Below, one piece after another: positions 8,438 to 17,761 of a stretch of 64,000 bases of DNA (position 1 is the first letter of the stretch; each line of letters begins with the position of its first letter). The notes below the pieces were generated by a model. The model was given only the letters and a program-made list of their open reading frames with translations. It made no database searches and was not told where the DNA came from. Origin of the DNA: Paraburkholderia kirstenboschensis. GTDB lineage: Bacteria > Pseudomonadota > Gammaproteobacteria > Burkholderiales > Burkholderiaceae. The stretch lies in contig NZ_CAJHCR010000022.1 in assembly GCF_904848585.1 (NCBI RefSeq), forward strand, positions 1 to 64,000. The letters run 5' to 3'. The position numbers were made by a program, and so were the translations under genes.

Positions 8438-8866
8438 GTGTTCCAAGGGGCGTCGGCGCTGACTCTCGATGCGAAAGGACGGATGTCAATTCCGTCCCGC
8501 TATCGAGATGCGCTGCAAACACAGGCAGAGGGCCGGGTGACGATCACCAAGCACCCGGACGGCTGCCTGTTGCTCTTTCCGCGCCCGGAATGGGAAATCT
8601 TCCGCGACAAAGTGGACAAGCTGCCCATGAACGCGGCCTGGTGGAAGCGCATTTTTCTCGGCAATGCAATGGACGTGGACATGGACGGCGCGGGCCGCGT
8701 GCTCGTGTCGCCGGAATTGCGCGCGGCCGGCACGCTGGAAAAAGAGGTGACGCTGCTCGGCATGGGCCGCCACTTCGAATTGTGGGACGCACAGATTTAC
8801 GCCGCGAAGGAACAGGCGGCGATCGCCGAGGGCATGCCCGAAGCCTTAAAGAATTTCACGTTCTGA
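8438..8866 (+). CDS. mraZ: transcriptional regulator MraZ
   Basis: 142-residue double AbrB/SpoVT-like DNA-binding protein, first gene of the division/cell-wall cluster and known to repress that cluster in enterobacteria. The two MraZ repeats are visible: residues ~5-50 (LDAKGRMSIPSRYRD) and ~80-120 (DMDGAGRVLVSPELR). The start is GTG at 8438, with an AGAGGGAGAG Shine-Dalgarno at 8424-8433. The 10-bp direct repeats about 80-110 bp upstream are its likely own operator. rsmH follows after 15 bp, so the two are probably cotranscribed. Confidence 0.95.
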   Translation: MFQGASALTLDAKGRMSIPSRYRDALQTQAEGRVTITKHPDGCLLLFPRPEWEIFRDKVDKLPMNAAWWKRIFLGNAMDVDMDGAGRVLVSPELRAAGTLEKEVTLLGMGRHFELWDAQIYAAKEQAAIAEGMPEALKNFTF

Positions 8867-8881
8867 TCGCGGCTTACATAT

Positions 8882-9835
8882 ATGGCACCTGCGATGAGAA
8901 ACGAATTGCAGCATCGCACGGTGCTGCTGGAAGAAGCGGTCAACGCGCTGGTCACCCGCGCGGATGGCGTTTATGTGGACGGCACGTTTGGGCGCGGCGG
9001 TCACAGCCGGCTGGTGCTGGAGAAACTAAGTGAGTCGGGGCGGCTGATCGCTTTCGACAAAGACCCGCTCGCGATCGCCACGGCGCAGCAAATCGCTGAT
9101 CCGCGCTTTGGCATCGTGCACGAGAGTTTTGCTTCACTGCGCGCCGCGATTGCGGAGCGCGGGATTGAACGGGTGTCGGGTGTTTTGCTGGATCTGGGCG
9201 TGTCGTCGCCGCAAGTCGACGACCCGGAGCGGGGTTTCAGTTTCCGCGCCGACGGCCCGCTCGACATGCGGATGGACCCGACGCGCGGCGAGTCTGCCGC
9301 TGAATGGCTGGCGCGGGCCACGGTGCAGGAACTGACGGAGGTGATACGAGATTATGGGGAAGAACGGTTTGCTTTTCAGATTGCAAAGGCGCTTGTTGCT
9401 CGCCGGGCAGAGTCCGACCGTCTTGGGCCTCTCGTCAGCACGGGCGAGCTTGCCCAAATCGTGGCTAACGTCGTCAAAACCCGTGAGAAGGGCAAGGATC
9501 CGGCAACCCGCACCTTTCAGGCTATACGGATTCACATCAATCAAGAGCTTGCGGAGCTGCAAGTCGTTTTAGAAGCAGCGTTAGCGCTGCTGGAGCAAGG
9601 GGGACGGCTGGTGGTCATCAGCTTTCATTCGCTCGAGGACCGGATCGTCAAGCGATTCATGCAGGCGCACGCAAGTACGCCTACGGTCGATCGTCGCCTG
9701 CCGATTCGTGCCGTCGACCTGCCGAGTCCCCCGCTCAAAATCATCGGCCGTGTGTTTGCTAGCGACGCTGAAGTCGCCGCGAACCCGCGCGCCCGTTCTG
9801 CCGTGATGCGCGTGGCGGAGCGAATCGCACCATGA
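8882..9835 (+). CDS. rsmH: 16S rRNA m4C1402 methyltransferase RsmH (MraW)
   Basis: 317-residue SAM-dependent methyltransferase that N4-methylates C1402 in the 16S rRNA decoding centre. The SAM-binding loop VDGTFGRGGHSR (residues ~32-43), a LLDLGVSSPQVD motif and the late VISFHSLEDRIVKRFM signature are all present, and length is typical. The ATG at 8882 lacks a good Shine-Dalgarno, and an internal ATG four codons on is possible. The stop overlaps the ftsL start by 4 bp (ATGA), indicating translational coupling. Confidence 0.96.
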   Translation: MAPAMRNELQHRTVLLEEAVNALVTRADGVYVDGTFGRGGHSRLVLEKLSESGRLIAFDKDPLAIATAQQIADPRFGIVHESFASLRAAIAERGIERVSGVLLDLGVSSPQVDDPERGFSFRADGPLDMRMDPTRGESAAEWLARATVQELTEVIRDYGEERFAFQIAKALVARRAESDRLGPLVSTGELAQIVANVVKTREKGKDPATRTFQAIRIHINQELAELQVVLEAALALLEQGGRLVVISFHSLEDRIVKRFMQAHASTPTVDRRLPIRAVDLPSPPLKIIGRVFASDAEVAANPRARSAVMRVAERIAP

Positions 9836-10182
9836 ATCGTCTCAATATCTTCCTGCTGATGATCGTGATGGGCTGTGCCTTGTCTGTCGTCAACGCAACC
9901 AATCAGCAGCGCCAGATCTTCATCCAGTTGCAGCGCGCGCAATCGCAGGAGCGCCAGCTGCAGCAGGACTATTCGCAGCTTCAATATCAGCAGAGCGCGC
10001 TTTCGAAAACGTCGCGCATCGAGCAGATCGCCACCACGTCGCTAAAAATGCAATCGGTCACCACCGGTCGCACGCAATATCTGACGCTCGATCCAGGCGC
10101 GGCGAAGGCTGAAGACGCGCCGATTCCGACTTCCGGTCCGGCGTCCGCGCCGGCAACGAGCCGCAGCGGAGGCGTGCGATGA
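9832..10182 (+). CDS. ftsL: cell division protein FtsL
   Basis: 116-residue bitopic inner-membrane divisome protein of the FtsQLB complex. A short N-terminus is followed by one membrane helix (residues ~4-22, NIFLLMIVMGCALSVV), then a periplasmic coiled coil rich in Gln/Leu (27-65) and a conserved RIEQIA segment. The Pro/Ala-rich tail is longer than in E. coli. It overlaps rsmH and ftsI by 4 bp on each side. Sequence identity is weak in this family, but position and topology settle the call. Confidence 0.93.
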   Translation: MNRLNIFLLMIVMGCALSVVNATNQQRQIFIQLQRAQSQERQLQQDYSQLQYQQSALSKTSRIEQIATTSLKMQSVTTGRTQYLTLDPGAAKAEDAPIPTSGPASAPATSRSGGVR

Positions 10183-12044
10183 AAAAATCGTCGGCTCGCA
10201 AGAGCGTCGCCTTCTCGGCGAACCCGATCCTCTCCGTGCGCTTGCCTATGTGGCGCTCGAAGCTTGTCGTGTTCCTGCTTTTCATGGCGTTCGTCGCACT
10301 GACCGCGCGCGCCTTCTGGATTCAGGGCCCCGGCAACGCGTTCTATCAGAAGCAGGGCGAAATCCGTTATCAGCGTCGGCTCGAACTTCCCGCCACGCGC
10401 GGCAAGATCCTCGACCGCAACGGTCTCGTGCTGGCCACGAGCCTGCCGGTGCGCGCCATCTGGGCGATCCCGGAATCGGTACCGGACGATCTCGGCGCCG
10501 AGAAGCTGGGCGCGCTCGGCAAACTGCTCGGCATGACCGACAAGGAATTGCGCAGGAAGCTCTCGGAAGACAAGAACTTCGTGTACGTCAAACGTCAGGT
10601 GCCGGTCGACATCGCCGAGAAGGTGAAGGCGCTCGACATCCCCGGCATTTACGCGCGCGACGAGTACAAGCGTTTCTATCCGGAAGGCGAGATCACCGCT
10701 CACCTGATCGGCTTCACCAACGTCGAGGACGAAGGCCAGGAAGGCGTCGAGCTCGGCGATCAGAAGCTGCTCGCGGGCATGTCGGGCAGCCGCCGCGTGA
10801 TCAAGGACCGCATGGGCCACATCATCGAGGACGTGGACGAGCAGGTCGTGCCGCACAACGGCCAGGACGTGGATCTGTCGATCGACAGCAAGATCCAGTA
10901 CATCGCGTACACGAACCTGAAGGCGGCGGTCGAGAAGTTCAAGGCGAAGGCCGGCGCGGCCATGGTGATCGACGTGCGGACCGGCGAAGTGCTCGCGCTC
11001 GTCAATTACCCCACATACAACCCGAACGACCGTTCGCACATGACTGGCGACCAGTTGCGCAACCGCATCCTGACGGACACGTTCGAACCCGGCTCGATCA
11101 TGAAGCCGTTCACGGTCTCGCTCGCGCTCGATCTGCACCGCGTCACGCCGACTACACTGGTTGATACAGGCGGCGGCCGCTTCGTGCTTGACGGTGCGCC
11201 GATTACTGACGACAGCGCGTTCGGTGTCCTGACTGTCGGCGGCGTGATCCAGAAGTCGAGCAACATCGGCGCGACGAAGATCGCGATGCAGCTCAAGCCC
11301 GAAGAGATGTGGAATATGTACACGAGCATCGGTCTCGGCCAGGCGCCGAAGGTCGGGTTCCCCGGCGCGGCGGCGGGACGTCTGCGTCCGTGGAAAAGCT
11401 GGCGCCGCATCGAGCAGGCGACCATGTCGTACGGCTATGGCCTGTCGGTGTCGCTGTTCCAGTTGGGTCGCGCGTATTCGGCAATCGCGCACGACGGTCA
11501 GATCATGCCGGTGTCGATTTTCCGCACGCCTGGCGATCAGCCGGCGACGGGTCCGCAAATCTTCTCGCCGACCACCGCCCGCGAAGTGCGCGCAATGCTC
11601 GAAACGGTCGTCTCGCCGGGTGGCACGTCGCCGGATGCGGCTGTGCCTGGTTATCGCGTCGGCGGCAAGAGCGGTACGGCGTATAAGCACGGCCCGCATG
11701 GTTACGACCACTCGAAATATCGCGCGTCGTTCGTCGGCATGGCGCCCATGCCGAACCCGCGCATCGTCGTCGCGGTGTCGGTCGACGAGCCGACTGCGGG
11801 CAGCCACTTTGGTGGTCAGGTGTCTGGACCGGTGTTCTCGGGCATCGTCGGCGATACGTTGCGCTCGCTGAACGTGCCGCCGCAAATGCCGGTCAAGCAG
11901 ATGGTGGTGTCCGACGATTCCGCGTCTGCCGCGCCTTCCGCAACGCCCGCGCCGTCCGCTGCGAAAAAGATCGCGACCAGCGCCGGCGCAAAGAAGATGA
12001 CGATTTCCGCGAACGCGAAGAGCCATCCGGGAGTCGTTCGATGA
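10179..12044 (+). CDS. ftsI: peptidoglycan D,D-transpeptidase FtsI (PBP3)
   Basis: 621-residue class B penicillin-binding protein that cross-links septal peptidoglycan, partnered by FtsW. One membrane helix (~29-47) is followed by the pedestal domain starting RGKILDRNG (74-82), then the transpeptidase domain with the three active-site motifs: SIMK at 306-309 (nucleophile Ser306), SSN at 360-362 and KSGT at 497-500. The C-terminus is Ala/Ser/Lys-rich and longer than in E. coli. ATGA overlaps with ftsL and murE imply coupled translation. Confidence 0.97.
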   Translation: MKKSSARKSVAFSANPILSVRLPMWRSKLVVFLLFMAFVALTARAFWIQGPGNAFYQKQGEIRYQRRLELPATRGKILDRNGLVLATSLPVRAIWAIPESVPDDLGAEKLGALGKLLGMTDKELRRKLSEDKNFVYVKRQVPVDIAEKVKALDIPGIYARDEYKRFYPEGEITAHLIGFTNVEDEGQEGVELGDQKLLAGMSGSRRVIKDRMGHIIEDVDEQVVPHNGQDVDLSIDSKIQYIAYTNLKAAVEKFKAKAGAAMVIDVRTGEVLALVNYPTYNPNDRSHMTGDQLRNRILTDTFEPGSIMKPFTVSLALDLHRVTPTTLVDTGGGRFVLDGAPITDDSAFGVLTVGGVIQKSSNIGATKIAMQLKPEEMWNMYTSIGLGQAPKVGFPGAAAGRLRPWKSWRRIEQATMSYGYGLSVSLFQLGRAYSAIAHDGQIMPVSIFRTPGDQPATGPQIFSPTTAREVRAMLETVVSPGGTSPDAAVPGYRVGGKSGTAYKHGPHGYDHSKYRASFVGMAPMPNPRIVVAVSVDEPTAGSHFGGQVSGPVFSGIVGDTLRSLNVPPQMPVKQMVVSDDSASAAPSATPAPSAAKKIATSAGAKKMTISANAKSHPGVVR

Positions 12045-13612
12045 GCGCGCTGCGTACCAATCATCCGGCGCATCGCGAGATCGCCGAAGCGTTGAGCTGG
12101 CTGCGCGCACGCGTGCAGCCAGGCGCGCATCTGCATGCCGACACGCGTTCGCTCGCAGCCGGCGACGCGTTCTTTGCGTACGCGGTGGATGGCGCAGACA
12201 ACCGTCCGTTCATCGACAGGGCAATTGAACGCGGTGCTGCCGCCGTGCTCGTTCAGGCCGAAGGGTTCAACGGCGCGATCGATGCATCTACAACGCTTGC
12301 CGTGCCGGCGTTGAACGACCTCGCCGGTTCAATCGCGAGTGCCTGGTACAACGATCCGAGCGACAACATGCTGACGGTCGGCGTAACGGGCACGAACGGC
12401 AAGACATCGTGCAGTCAGTGGATTTCGGCGGCGCTGACTGCGCTCGGCACACGTTGCGCGATCATCGGCACGCTTGGCACCGGTTTGCCCGGGCAACTCG
12501 TGCACACCGGCTTCACGACACCCGACGCTCCGCAATTGCAGCGCAGTCTTGCGCAATTGCGCGATGCCGGCGCACGCGCAGTGGCAATGGAAGTGTCGTC
12601 GCATGCGCTGCACCAGGGGCGCGTGAACGGAACGGAGTTCGACATTGCCGTGTTCACGAATCTCACGCAAGACCATCTGGACTATCACCGCACGTTCGAA
12701 GCGTATGAAGCGGCGAAGGCGCGTCTTTTCGCATGGCCTGAACTGCGCGCGGCGGTGATCAATCGCGACGACGCGGCCGGCCGCCGTCTGCTTGCCAGCA
12801 CTCAAGGTCATGCGCGCACCATCGCTTACGGCCTCGACTCCGCGCCGCACGGCGCGTCGCAAACTGCACTGCAAAGCGCGCCGCAAGCCGATGCTTGGTT
12901 GCTCGCGTCGAACGTGCGCGCCACCGCGACCGGCACCGCGTTCCATCTGAGCACGTCCGACTGGGGCAAGGCCGACGTCGAAGTGCAAACGCTCGGCGCG
13001 TTCAACGTGAGCAATCTGCTCGGCGTGCTCGGCGCATTGCTTGCCGCCGACGTGCCGTTCGACGCTGCGCTCGCCCAACTCGCGAAGCTCGAATCGGTGA
13101 ATGGCCGCATGGAACGCCTCGGTGGCCGCTTGCAGAACGACGAGCCGCTCGTCGTGATCGACTACGCGCACACGCCAGACGCGCTTGAAAAAACGCTGGA
13201 AGCGCTGCGGCCGATGGCAACCGCGCGCGGCGGCGAACTGATTTGCATGTTCGGCTGCGGCGGCGATCGCGACGCGACCAAGCGCCCGCTGATGGGCGCA
13301 ATCGCCGAGAAGATCGCGGACGGCGTCGTGGTCACGAGCGACAACCCGCGCAGCGAAGACCCGCAATCGATCATCGAGCAGATCGCAGCGGGAATGAAAG
13401 ACGCGTCGAAAGCGCGCCGCATCGAAGACCGCGCGAGCGCGATCCTTCAGGCGATCCGCAGCGCCGCGCGCGAAGACGTCATCGTGCTGGCCGGCAAGGG
13501 GCACGAAGCTACACAGGAAATCATGGGCAAGAAGCGCGCTTTCTCCGATCAGGATCACGCCCGTCTCGCGCTCGCCGCGCGGGCGACGCAGGCACGCGGA
13601 GGTGGCGAATGA
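12041..13612 (+). CDS. murE: UDP-MurNAc-tripeptide synthetase MurE
   Basis: 523-residue cytosolic Mur ligase adding meso-diaminopimelate to UDP-MurNAc-L-Ala-D-Glu with ATP. The ATP loop GTNGKTS lies at 117-123. The DNPR motif (434-437) is the signature of meso-DAP-specific MurE, so the wall is of the A1-gamma type. N-terminal UDP-binding, central ATPase and C-terminal ligase domains are all in place. The gene overlaps ftsI and murF by 4 bp. Confidence 0.97.
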   Translation: MSALRTNHPAHREIAEALSWLRARVQPGAHLHADTRSLAAGDAFFAYAVDGADNRPFIDRAIERGAAAVLVQAEGFNGAIDASTTLAVPALNDLAGSIASAWYNDPSDNMLTVGVTGTNGKTSCSQWISAALTALGTRCAIIGTLGTGLPGQLVHTGFTTPDAPQLQRSLAQLRDAGARAVAMEVSSHALHQGRVNGTEFDIAVFTNLTQDHLDYHRTFEAYEAAKARLFAWPELRAAVINRDDAAGRRLLASTQGHARTIAYGLDSAPHGASQTALQSAPQADAWLLASNVRATATGTAFHLSTSDWGKADVEVQTLGAFNVSNLLGVLGALLAADVPFDAALAQLAKLESVNGRMERLGGRLQNDEPLVVIDYAHTPDALEKTLEALRPMATARGGELICMFGCGGDRDATKRPLMGAIAEKIADGVVVTSDNPRSEDPQSIIEQIAAGMKDASKARRIEDRASAILQAIRSAAREDVIVLAGKGHEATQEIMGKKRAFSDQDHARLALAARATQARGGGE

Positions 13613-15036
13613 GCGGGCAAGGAAATGCGATGTTCTCGCTGCGTGAAGCAGCCGCGCTGATTCCCGGCGCCACGGTAGTCGGCGACGACAGCGTCACGTT
13701 TGAACGCGTGTCGACCGATAGCCGCAGTGCGGGTCCAGGCGATCTGTTCGTCGCGATCAAGGGCGAGCGTTTCGACGCGCACGACTTTCTCGCCGACGTC
13801 GCGGCGCGCAACGTGAGCGCGGCGCTCGTTTCGGGTACGCCGCAAGACTGGAGCGTGCCGGCGCTGCGCGTGACCGATACGCGCGTGGGATTGGGCGCGC
13901 TGGCTCGCGGCTGGCGTCGCAAGTTCAGCATGCCGCTTGTCGCCGTGACCGGCAGCAATGGCAAGACCACGGTCAAGGAAATGATCGCGTCGATTTTCGC
14001 CGCCGCCGTTGGGGCCGATGCACGGCTCGCGACTGCCGGCAATTTCAACAACGATATCGGCTTGCCGCTCACGCTGTTCCGTCTCAATGCCGCGCATCAA
14101 TTGGCCGTGGTCGAACTCGGCATGAATCATCCTGGCGAAACGTCGCTGCTCGGCAAGATCGCCGAGCCGACGGTTGCGGTCGTGAACAACGCGCAGCGCG
14201 AGCACCAGGAGTTCATGGCGACCGTCGAAGCGGTGGCGCTCGAACATGCGAGCGTGATCCATGCGCTGAACCCGGACGGCGTCGCCGTCTTCCCCGCGGA
14301 CGACGCTTACGCAAGTATCTGGCGCGTGGCCGCCACCGGCAATCGGATCGTCGACTTCGCGCTGAACAGCGAGGAACGCGCGACCGAAGCCGCCGTCACC
14401 GGCAGGTTCGACGGCAAGCTGCTCAGCATCGACACACCGCAAGGCCATGTCGAAATCACGCTGCAAGTGCTCGGCAATCACAACGCGCACAACGCATTGG
14501 CCGCGACATCGGCCGCCCTCGCCGCGGGCGTTTCGCTCGATGCGATCAAGCGCGGCCTCGAATCGTTCGACGCGGTGAAGGGCCGCTTGCAGGTCAAGCA
14601 TGCCGCGCTCGGCACGCTGGCCGGCGCAACGGTAATCGACGACACGTACAACGCGAATCCCGATTCGATGCGCGCCGCGATCGACGTGCTCGCGTCGCAC
14701 GCTTCGCCGCGCGTGCTGGTCATGGGCGACATGGGCGAAGTCGGCGACAACGGTCCCGAGTTTCACCGCGAGATCGGCGCATACGCGAAGGAACGCGGTA
14801 TCGACGCGCTGTACGCAATGGGCGACGCCTCGCGCGACGCCTGCACCGCGTATGGCGCCAACGCGCATCACGTTGCCGACGTCGGCACGCTGGTCGCGCA
14901 ATTGCAGCAGGCCGGCTTCGGCGCCGCTGCAACGCTTCTCGTGAAAGGCTCGCGCTTCATGCAGATGGAGCGCGTGGTGGACGCCGTTACGAGTCCACAA
15001 CCCAACGCAGCGGGCAGTACGCCCGCCGCACACTGA
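13609..15036 (+). CDS. murF: UDP-MurNAc-pentapeptide synthetase MurF
   Basis: 475-residue Mur ligase that joins D-Ala-D-Ala to the UDP-MurNAc-tripeptide. The ATP-binding GSNGKTT motif is at 115-121, followed by the central-domain ELGMNHPGE and the C-terminal DDTYNANPDSM motif characteristic of MurF. The start is the ATG at 13609 that overlaps the murE stop (ATGA). A longer in-frame open stretch upstream is only murE read in another frame. A short Ser/Pro/Ala tail ends the protein, and mraY follows after 17 bp. Confidence 0.96.
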   Translation: MSGQGNAMFSLREAAALIPGATVVGDDSVTFERVSTDSRSAGPGDLFVAIKGERFDAHDFLADVAARNVSAALVSGTPQDWSVPALRVTDTRVGLGALARGWRRKFSMPLVAVTGSNGKTTVKEMIASIFAAAVGADARLATAGNFNNDIGLPLTLFRLNAAHQLAVVELGMNHPGETSLLGKIAEPTVAVVNNAQREHQEFMATVEAVALEHASVIHALNPDGVAVFPADDAYASIWRVAATGNRIVDFALNSEERATEAAVTGRFDGKLLSIDTPQGHVEITLQVLGNHNAHNALAATSAALAAGVSLDAIKRGLESFDAVKGRLQVKHAALGTLAGATVIDDTYNANPDSMRAAIDVLASHASPRVLVMGDMGEVGDNGPEFHREIGAYAKERGIDALYAMGDASRDACTAYGANAHHVADVGTLVAQLQQAGFGAAATLLVKGSRFMQMERVVDAVTSPQPNAAGSTPAAH

Positions 15037-15053
15037 AATAGAAGGACCGAAGC

Positions 15054-16223
15054 ATGCTACTGGCGCTGGCGCAATGGCTGCAGAATGACGCAAGCTTCTT
15101 GCGCGTGTTCAGTTATCTCACTTTCCGCGCGGTGATGGCGACCATCACCGCGCTGCTGATCGGGCTCGTCTGCGGCCCGGCGGTGATTCGCAAGCTGACC
15201 GCCATGAAGGTCGGTCAGGCTGTCCGTAAAGACGGTCCGCAAACGCACCTCGTGAAATCCGGCACGCCGACCATGGGCGGTGTGCTGATTCTGCTCGGCA
15301 TCGCCGTGGCCACGCTGTTGTGGGCGGATTTGACCAATCGTTTCATCTGGATCGTGATTCTGGTGACGTTCGGCTTCGGCGTGATCGGTTGGGTCGACGA
15401 CTACCGCAAGGTCGTCTACAAGGACCCGCGCGGCATGTCGTCGCGCGAGAAGTATTTCTGGCAGTCGGTGATCGGTCTGTTCGCCGCGGTGTACCTCGCG
15501 TTCAGTGTGTCGGAGGCGAGCAATGTGCGCGTGTTCGACCTGTTCATGGCGTGGGTGCGCAGCGGCTTGTCGATGGGCTTGCCCGCGCGTGCCGACCTGA
15601 TGTTGCCGTTCGTCAAGTCGATCAGCTATCCGCTCGGCGTGTGGGGCTTCATCGTGCTGACGTATCTGGTGATCGTCGGCGCGAGCAATGCGGTCAATCT
15701 CACTGACGGGCTCGACGGCCTCGTGATCATGCCGGTCGTGCTGGTCGGCGCGTCGCTCGGCGTGTTCGCATACGTGATGGGCAGCTCGGTCTACTCGAAA
15801 TACCTGTTGTTCCCGCATATCGCCGGCGCGGGCGAATTGCTGATTTTCTGTTCGGCAATGGGCGGCGCGGGGCTCGCGTTCCTCTGGTTCAACACGCATC
15901 CGGCGCAAATGTTCATGGGCGATGTCGGCGCGCTCGCGCTCGGCGGCGCGCTCGGCACCGTCGCGGTCATCGTGCGTCAGGAAATCGTGCTTTTCATCAT
16001 GGGCGGCATTTTCGTCGCGGAAACGCTCTCCGTGATGTTGCAGGTTGCGTGGTTCAAATTCACCAAGCGCCGTTTCGGCGAAGGGCGGCGTCTCTTCAAG
16101 ATGGCGCCGCTGCATCACCACTTCGAATTGTCGGGTTGGAAGGAGACGCAAGTGGTCGTGCGCTTCTGGATCATCACGTTGATGTTGTGTCTGTTCGGAT
16201 TGTCCACGCTCAAGTTGCGTTAA
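15054..16223 (+). CDS. mraY: phospho-MurNAc-pentapeptide transferase MraY
   Basis: 389-residue polytopic inner-membrane enzyme that transfers phospho-MurNAc-pentapeptide to undecaprenyl phosphate, giving lipid I. About ten membrane helices are evident. Family motifs include KSGTPTMGG near 70, the DDYRK catalytic aspartates near 117, the NAVNLTDGLDGL loop, FMGDVGALALGG and the C-terminal LHHHFELSGW histidine motif. A good Shine-Dalgarno (AGAAGGA) precedes the ATG. Length is slightly above that of the E. coli protein. Confidence 0.97.
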   Translation: MLLALAQWLQNDASFLRVFSYLTFRAVMATITALLIGLVCGPAVIRKLTAMKVGQAVRKDGPQTHLVKSGTPTMGGVLILLGIAVATLLWADLTNRFIWIVILVTFGFGVIGWVDDYRKVVYKDPRGMSSREKYFWQSVIGLFAAVYLAFSVSEASNVRVFDLFMAWVRSGLSMGLPARADLMLPFVKSISYPLGVWGFIVLTYLVIVGASNAVNLTDGLDGLVIMPVVLVGASLGVFAYVMGSSVYSKYLLFPHIAGAGELLIFCSAMGGAGLAFLWFNTHPAQMFMGDVGALALGGALGTVAVIVRQEIVLFIMGGIFVAETLSVMLQVAWFKFTKRRFGEGRRLFKMAPLHHHFELSGWKETQVVVRFWIITLMLCLFGLSTLKLR

Positions 16224-16246
16224 GCAGGTATTAGGGGAAGCAGGCG

Positions 16247-17761
16247 ATGTTCGGCGAGAAGTTTCGGGATCGGCAAAAGCCGATGGTGCTCGTGCTGGGA
16301 CTGGGTGAATCCGGTCTCGCGATGGCGCGCTGGTGCGCGCGGCACGGCTGTCGGCTGCGTGTGGCCGATACGCGCGAAGTACCGCCGAATCTGTCCGCAC
16401 TGGAAGCGCATGGCGTCGACGCTGCGTTCGTCGGCGGCCCGTTTTCTCCCGTATTGCTCGAAGGCGTCGAACTCGTTGCGATCAGCCCGGGTTTGTCGCC
16501 GCTCGCCGCCGACCTGCTGCCGCTGATCACCGCGGCCCGCGAGCAGGGCATCCCCGTGTGGGGCGAACTCGAACTGTTCTCGCAAGCGCTGAAAACGCTC
16601 GGCGAGAGCGGCTACGCGCCGAAAGTCATTGCGATCACCGGCACCAACGGCAAGACGACGACTACCAGCCTCACGGGCCTGCTTTGCGAACGTGCGGGCA
16701 AGAAGGTCGCGGTGGCGGGCAACATCAGCCCCGCGTTGCTCGACAAACTGAGCGAAGCGATCGACAACACCGCGCTGCCCGACGTGTGGGTGCTCGAACT
16801 GTCGAGCTTCCAGCTCGAAACCGCGCATACGTTCGAGCCGGACGCCGCGGCGATTCTCAACATCACGCAGGATCACCTCGACTGGCATGGCGGCCTCGAC
16901 GCATACGCCGCCGCGAAGGGCCGGATCTTCGGTACACAAACGGTGCGCGTGCTCAATCGCGACGACGCGCGCGTGATGGCGCTCGCGCCTTCCGAGGCTA
17001 GCGACGCGGCAGTCGTGACCTTCGGCGTAACCGAACCCAAGAGCGACGGCGACTACGGTCTGCTGCGCGATAACGGCATGATCTGGCTCGTCGAAGCGCA
17101 CGATCTCGACGTGAGCGACGAACCCGCGCCGAAGCGTCGTCGCAAGAACGAAGCAGTCACGCCCCCGAACATTGCGCTCAAGCGCCTGATGCCGGCGGAC
17201 GCCTTGCGCATTCGCGGACTGCATAACGCGGCCAACGCGCTTGCCGCCTATGCGCTCGCTCGCGCAATCGGCCTGCCCGGCGCGCGGCTTTTGCATGGCT
17301 TGCGCGAGTATCACGGCGAGCCGCATCGCGTGGAGCTGATTGCGTCGATCGACGGCATTGATTACGTCGACGACAGCAAGGGCACCAACGTCGGCGCGAC
17401 GGTTGCCGCACTCGACGGTCTTGCGCAGCGCGTCGTGCTGATTGCTGGCGGCGACGGCAAGGGCCAGGACTTCGAGCCGCTTGCCGCGCCGGTCATGCGC
17501 TGGTGCCGCGCGGTGATGCTGATTGGCCGTGACGCGCCGCGGATTCGCGCGGCGCTCGAGGAAACCGGCATCGCGATGACCGACCACGCCACGCTCGAAG
17601 AAGCGACGCGTGCGGCGACCGCGCTTGCGCAGCCGGGCGATGCCATCCTGTTGTCACCGGCTTGCGCGAGCTTCGACATGTTCAAGGGTTATGCGCATCG
17701 TGCGGCGGTGTTTCGCAGCACGGTAGAAGAAATCGCGGCCGAACGGGGGACGATGATATGA
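16247..17761 (+). CDS. murD: UDP-MurNAc-L-alanine--D-glutamate ligase MurD
   Basis: 504-residue Mur ligase adding D-glutamate to UDP-MurNAc-L-Ala. The N-terminal Rossmann motif LGLGESGLAMARW and the ATP loop ITGTNGKTTTT (near 130) are present, as are the ELSSFQLE and NITQDHLDWH motifs. It is ~65 residues longer than E. coli MurD, partly because of a basic, Pro-rich insert (PKRRRKNEAVTPPN near 290) before the C-terminal domain. An AGGGGAAG Shine-Dalgarno precedes the ATG, and the stop overlaps the ftsW start by 4 bp. Confidence 0.95.
   Translation: MFGEKFRDRQKPMVLVLGLGESGLAMARWCARHGCRLRVADTREVPPNLSALEAHGVDAAFVGGPFSPVLLEGVELVAISPGLSPLAADLLPLITAAREQGIPVWGELELFSQALKTLGESGYAPKVIAITGTNGKTTTTSLTGLLCERAGKKVAVAGNISPALLDKLSEAIDNTALPDVWVLELSSFQLETAHTFEPDAAAILNITQDHLDWHGGLDAYAAAKGRIFGTQTVRVLNRDDARVMALAPSEASDAAVVTFGVTEPKSDGDYGLLRDNGMIWLVEAHDLDVSDEPAPKRRRKNEAVTPPNIALKRLMPADALRIRGLHNAANALAAYALARAIGLPGARLLHGLREYHGEPHRVELIASIDGIDYVDDSKGTNVGATVAALDGLAQRVVLIAGGDGKGQDFEPLAAPVMRWCRAVMLIGRDAPRIRAALEETGIAMTDHATLEEATRAATALAQPGDAILLSPACASFDMFKGYAHRAAVFRSTVEEIAAERGTMI

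Noticed and set aside
9987..12110. 707-codon minus-strand open frame across ftsL-ftsI-murE
   Set aside because: Composition is typical of an antisense frame in high-GC DNA (Arg/Asp/His runs). The + strand has intact ftsI motifs.
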